Positions 18,276-21,732 of a stretch of 21,732 nt of DNA are shown here, one piece after another. Position 1 is the first letter of the stretch; the number at the start of each line of letters is the position of its first letter. The notes below the pieces were generated by a model, which saw nothing but the letters and a program-made list of their open reading frames with translations, did no database searches and had not been told where the DNA came from. This stretch comes from Collodictyon triciliatum. Taxonomy: Eukaryota; CRuMs. A program made the translations under genes and the position numbers. The stretch spans positions 1-21,732 of the forward strand of contig JBHJMP010001178.1 of assembly GCA_043381765.1 (NCBI GenBank), written 5' to 3'.

Positions 18276-20301
18276 TTACTCGTCCTCGTCTCCGGCCTCC
18301 TCGGCCTCCCGCTTCTTGCGCTTCTGCTCCTCATACTCAGCCTCGTCCTTCGCGGTCGGGTCTGACGCCTCGTTCTCGGCCTGCGACTCGGTCTGGATGG
18401 GCGGAAGCGGCTGGGGTGTGAATGCTGCGGCCTGGTAGCGGAGGCCGTTGCCGTAGTAGACTGTTCCAAACTTCTTGCCGAGCCCTGTCGTGTGTGTGGA
18501 CGAGACTTTGTGTCAACAGCGGGTTGAAAAGACAGCTGGGTTATCTAAAGCGGCCTACCGTATGTGAAGGACCCGGGCCACACGTTGGATGCCAGAAACA
18601 CAGGGATGTGCTTTGAGCGGAGCAGCTCGGCTGTCGGGGACTTGAGACGCCATGCAGATAACCCAGGCGACACTAGTGGGGTCATCGAAACAATGGAGAT
18701 AGATACAGAGACAGAGATGAGATTCATCAAACAGAGGGTATCGCATGATATGAAGGCAGCAGCGCGGGGCATTTGTCTCGAAGGCTTACGCTTGTCCTCT
18801 GAGACCGGCGTGAGGATGCCTGGTCCAGTCTCTTTGTTTGGGTCTTCCTTCTCTTCCTCTCCCTCATCCTCCTCCCCCTCGACATTCTCTTTGGGGGCGC
18901 TCCAGTACGTGATGCGGCCCTGTGGAAGGATAAATCTCCGGTGGTGAACCCAGGTCGAGAGTTTGGCAAGCTCTTTGGAATCAGGCTCTTCAAACTCTGC
19001 ATTAATCTCAGGGTCCCCGGTAGCCACTGAGGAGAATTTGTCAAGAGAGTGAGTATGCGGTAACTTGACATTATTGAGCTCCGAATAAATTGAAAGATTT
19101 ATGTTTACGATGTGAATCAGTACAATTCTATATTAACTCATGATGATTCGTCGGAGATGTTATGCGAGGGTTGCTGCATACTTACACGTTTCTTCATCAG
19201 CATCTTCTCCAAAATGGAAGAATCCCTTGGGTGACACAGTTGTGCTGTGGACTATGCGTGATATTTGCGCTCTGAGGTAGGATGCTTCGTTTCCTGGGAA
19301 AGGTGGATAGCTAAGTACAGGCTTCTCGAGGTTTCCTGTAAATCCCTTGCGAATCTTTCGAGCTGCTACAATCTGTGCCGGTGTGACATCGGGAAGTTTT
19401 ACCCAAGGCTTGCCAAAAACTGTGTATGAAAAAGTGCGATACATAAGCACATTATTTATTTATTTATTTATTCTGGATGTGAATTAGGGAGAGAACATTC
19501 AATTCCCCCCGAAAAAAAAACAAAAAAAAAAGTGTTATATTGGTGAATTTAAAGTGTTCTAGATCGATGCATCGAGTTAGAGAGATGGGTAGGAAAAAGG
19601 AAAGGGGAATTTACGGCCAAACAATGTTAATGGAACACTGTGGTGCAAGCATAAAATTGTTCTTACTATTCGTAGTGACCCAGTAGATGTACTTGTTAGG
19701 TCCAGTCTGTTTTTCTGTTGGGACAACAACGGGCTTCTTTGGTTTGGGTCTTTTGGGTGCTGCTTCTCCATCGCCATCGCCGTCACCATCATCTCCTTCC
19801 TTATCACCAGCATCTTCATCCTTATCCTCCTTGTCCCCTTCCTCACCTTCATCACCTTTTACATCTGACTCCACGATGTAGTAATCATTATGGAATCCTG
19901 TGACTCTTCCAAAGTAACGGACATTCGTCAGCTGATGTGTACCCACAAGCTCTTTGATCGTGAGAAACTGGTGGTTGTATGTGTTTCAACCGTCAATATT
20001 AAGATAGTATTCCAGTATAAGTTTGAAAATCATAGATGAGACATCTTACAACATATTACAATCATTTTCTAGATTGTGCGCACATGCATTTACAGCTTAC
20101 ACCATTACTGGATATCAGATGTATAAAATAATCGTAACGGTGTATTACAAGGCGAAGGGAATCAGTTTGGTTCAGTCCAAGTCCAACCATACGGTGATAG
20201 CTAAACTCCTCGAGGAAGTTGGGCATTTCGACATCGGCTGTGTTTGTCTCTTCGTTCTCGTCATCTTCTCCTTTGGGTTTTTCTTGCTTCTGCGAGCATG
20301 T

Positions 20302-20351
<50 letters not shown>

Positions 20352-21055
20352 NNNNNNNNNNNNNNNNNNNNNNNNNNNNNNNNNNNNNNNNNNNNNNNNN
20401 NNNNNNNNNNNNNNNNNNNNNNNNNNNNNNNNNNNNNNNNNNNNNNNNNNNNNNNNNNNNNNNNNNNNNNNNNNNNAAAATTGATGATTTATGATTTGAC
20501 CACTACATGAATGTAATAAGATTCTTCTTAGATTGAGGAAATATCCATAGACTTGACTCTAATTTTGAACAAAGAAAGGATGATATGACAATACTCACGG
20601 TAAGCATTTTTGTTGCTCGTGAAAGTGCCTCATGTGCAGCCTCCTCATATGTGTCACCCTGCAGACCGTAATGGGCGATGTAGAAACAAAAAGTATGTTA
20701 GTCTGCGAGTTAAGTAATCAAAAAAAGAAAAATCCAGGAAGAGATTTCGCAACCACTTCATGGGCATTAATCAGTGATCCTCGAGCCAACAAAGAGAATA
20801 TTGAAGAAACAAGAGGCGAAAGTCTGGCACCGCATCAGTGGCGTCCTTGGATTTAGGCCGGCGAGGATCGAGAGCCGAGAGAGGCTTCTTGGTGCGGACT
20901 TGGGAGGAGTAGTGCTCAAAGGCTTTCCGGGGATCGGCCGGTTTGTCTGTGAGCAGTTGCGAGACGATTGTTGTCATGTGATCAAAGAGACTGTTTCCGT
21001 CGACATCGGGCTTCTGGAAGTAGTTGAGTGCGTCCTCGTATGTGATCTGCGACAT
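18276..21055 (-). CDS. RSPH4A: Radial spoke head protein RSP4/RSP6 (RSPH4A/RSPH6A family)
   Basis: This is a structural component of the radial spoke head of motile axonemes, where it helps pass signals from the central pair to dynein. Eight exons: 20831-21055, 20599-20658, 20149-20289, 19667-19967, 19186-19419, 18790-19026, 18559-18672, 18276-18484. All are phase-consistent and encode 506 residues (algal RSP4/6 about 460, human RSPH4A about 716). Family landmarks are [20 protein letters not shown] at the N-terminus, [60 protein letters not shown] (247-266), [19 protein letters not shown] (from 280), [18 protein letters not shown] and [10 protein letters not shown]. Residues about 175-210 are an Asp/Glu/Gly insert. 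The C-terminus is acidic (EEAGDEDE). The ATG at 21055 is the first in its frame. A 125-N gap falls in intron 2, so an extra small exon there cannot be excluded. RSP4 and RSP6 orthology cannot be separated from this one copy. Confidence 0.96.
20303..20351. repeat. (ATT)n microsatellite at a gap edge
   Basis: About 16 ATT units run directly into the N gap, so the true repeat is probably longer. It lies in RSP4/6 intron 2. Confidence 0.95.
20352..20476. other. Assembly gap of 125 N
   Basis: Undetermined sequence within intron 2 of the radial spoke head gene, flanked by the ATT repeat. Confidence 0.97.
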
Positions 21056-21732
21056 TGCTCGGTCCGGCTGCCTCTTGGCTGTCTTTGCGTCTGGGAGGGA
21101 AGGCGGCTGGGGTTGCGTTGCGCGATTCGCGCGGCTTTGGTTGTCTCTCTCTGCGGAGATTGTTTGCAGTGAATCTATGTGGGGAGTCAGACACGGCACA
21201 AAGGCAGGCTCCTGATTGTGATACGGTTTGATGGGAGGAGAGGCCGCGGCACAACCGTGTGTATGTATGTGTGTCTTCTGCGATTCTGCCGAGACTCGGG
21301 CGGCGAGCTTGTTTGTTCGATTGTGGGAGAACTGCTCGCCTCTTCTGATGGCTATGATCGTTTTCCAACGGAATCTCAAAATGAGCTTTTTGATTGAACA
21401 TACAGATCATGTGTATGTGTTTGTATATTGTTTCGTACATTGATATGAAGGATTTTTCTTTGAATAAAAGTTCCAACTGAGCATCGTAATTGTGGAAAAC
21501 ATTTATTTATTGCATTAGTATAGCAAATTTAGCAGAATTTCTCTAAATATACCACAATATATGATATTTTGCAAATGTTTTATCATCTTAGTGTCTGCTG
21601 TGATTCCAAGACCACAATGGCGGTACATTTTTAAGAAAAACATACACAGCGCAGTTCGCTAGAAAAAAACAAAAAACAAAAACAAAAAAACAAAAAAACA
21701 AAAAACAAAAAAACAAAAAAACAAAAAACAAA
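21056..21732. other. Upstream region of RSP4/6, ending in A-rich repeat
   Basis: The minus-strand frame of RSP4/6 stays open upstream to about 21379 but contains no ATG, so this is taken as 5' leader and promoter. From 21480 the DNA is AT-rich without genes. The last 70 bases (21663-21732) are a degenerate A5-7C repeat that runs off the window end. Confidence 0.6.
21663..21732. repeat. Degenerate (A5-7C)n repeat
   Basis: Runs of three to seven A separated by single C continue to the window edge. A shorter tract of similar make-up lies at about 13959-13997. Confidence 0.9.

Overview
The window is nuclear DNA from an intron-rich, flagellated eukaryote. Spliceosomal introns interrupt all the minus-strand genes and one interrupts the plus-strand gene. 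The recognisable products are cytoplasmic-ribosomal (eL38), nucleolar (UTP13/TBL3) and ciliary (radial spoke head RSP4/6). Where a gene end can be judged by family length, TAG and TAA act as ordinary stops. Long microsatellites, low-complexity protein tracts and two N gaps (12501-13101, 20352-20476) suggest a repeat-rich protist genome. A rhizarian or foraminiferan-like host is only a guess; nothing here fixes the taxon.

Layout. 22-1345 (-) holds a broken, unrecognised coding region. 1346-3463 is mostly non-coding, AT-rich first and then GC-richer with microsatellites. 3464-6408 (+) is a two-exon gene joined by an 83-nt intron, encoding a 953-residue protein: an SPX domain, a C3HC4 RING finger, then an alkaline-phosphatase-superfamily-like fold whose metal-ligand motifs look lost. 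Five co-oriented minus-strand genes fill the rest. Read in transcription order they are radial spoke head RSP4/6 (21055-18276, 8 exons, 506 aa), an unrecognised 476-aa protein (17906-15930, 5 exons), ribosomal protein eL38 (15407-14494, 3 exons, 69 aa), UTP13/TBL3 (13853-7495, 23 exons seen and at least one lost in a gap), and a small basic/acidic probable nuclear protein (7347-6687, 2 exons).

Exon boundaries of these genes were derived by hand and checked for splice phase. Every reported junction is phase-consistent except those inside the N gaps.

How the genes relate. eL38 and UTP13 both belong to ribosome production, and the small lysine-rich protein 148 bp downstream of UTP13 could be nucleolar too (inference). 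RSP4/6 is axonemal, and its unrecognised neighbour has no assigned role. The SPX-RING-phosphatase-like gene is the most unusual item. Its parts suggest inositol-pyrophosphate/phosphate sensing (SPX) coupled to ubiquitin ligation (RING) plus a probably non-catalytic phosphatase-fold module.
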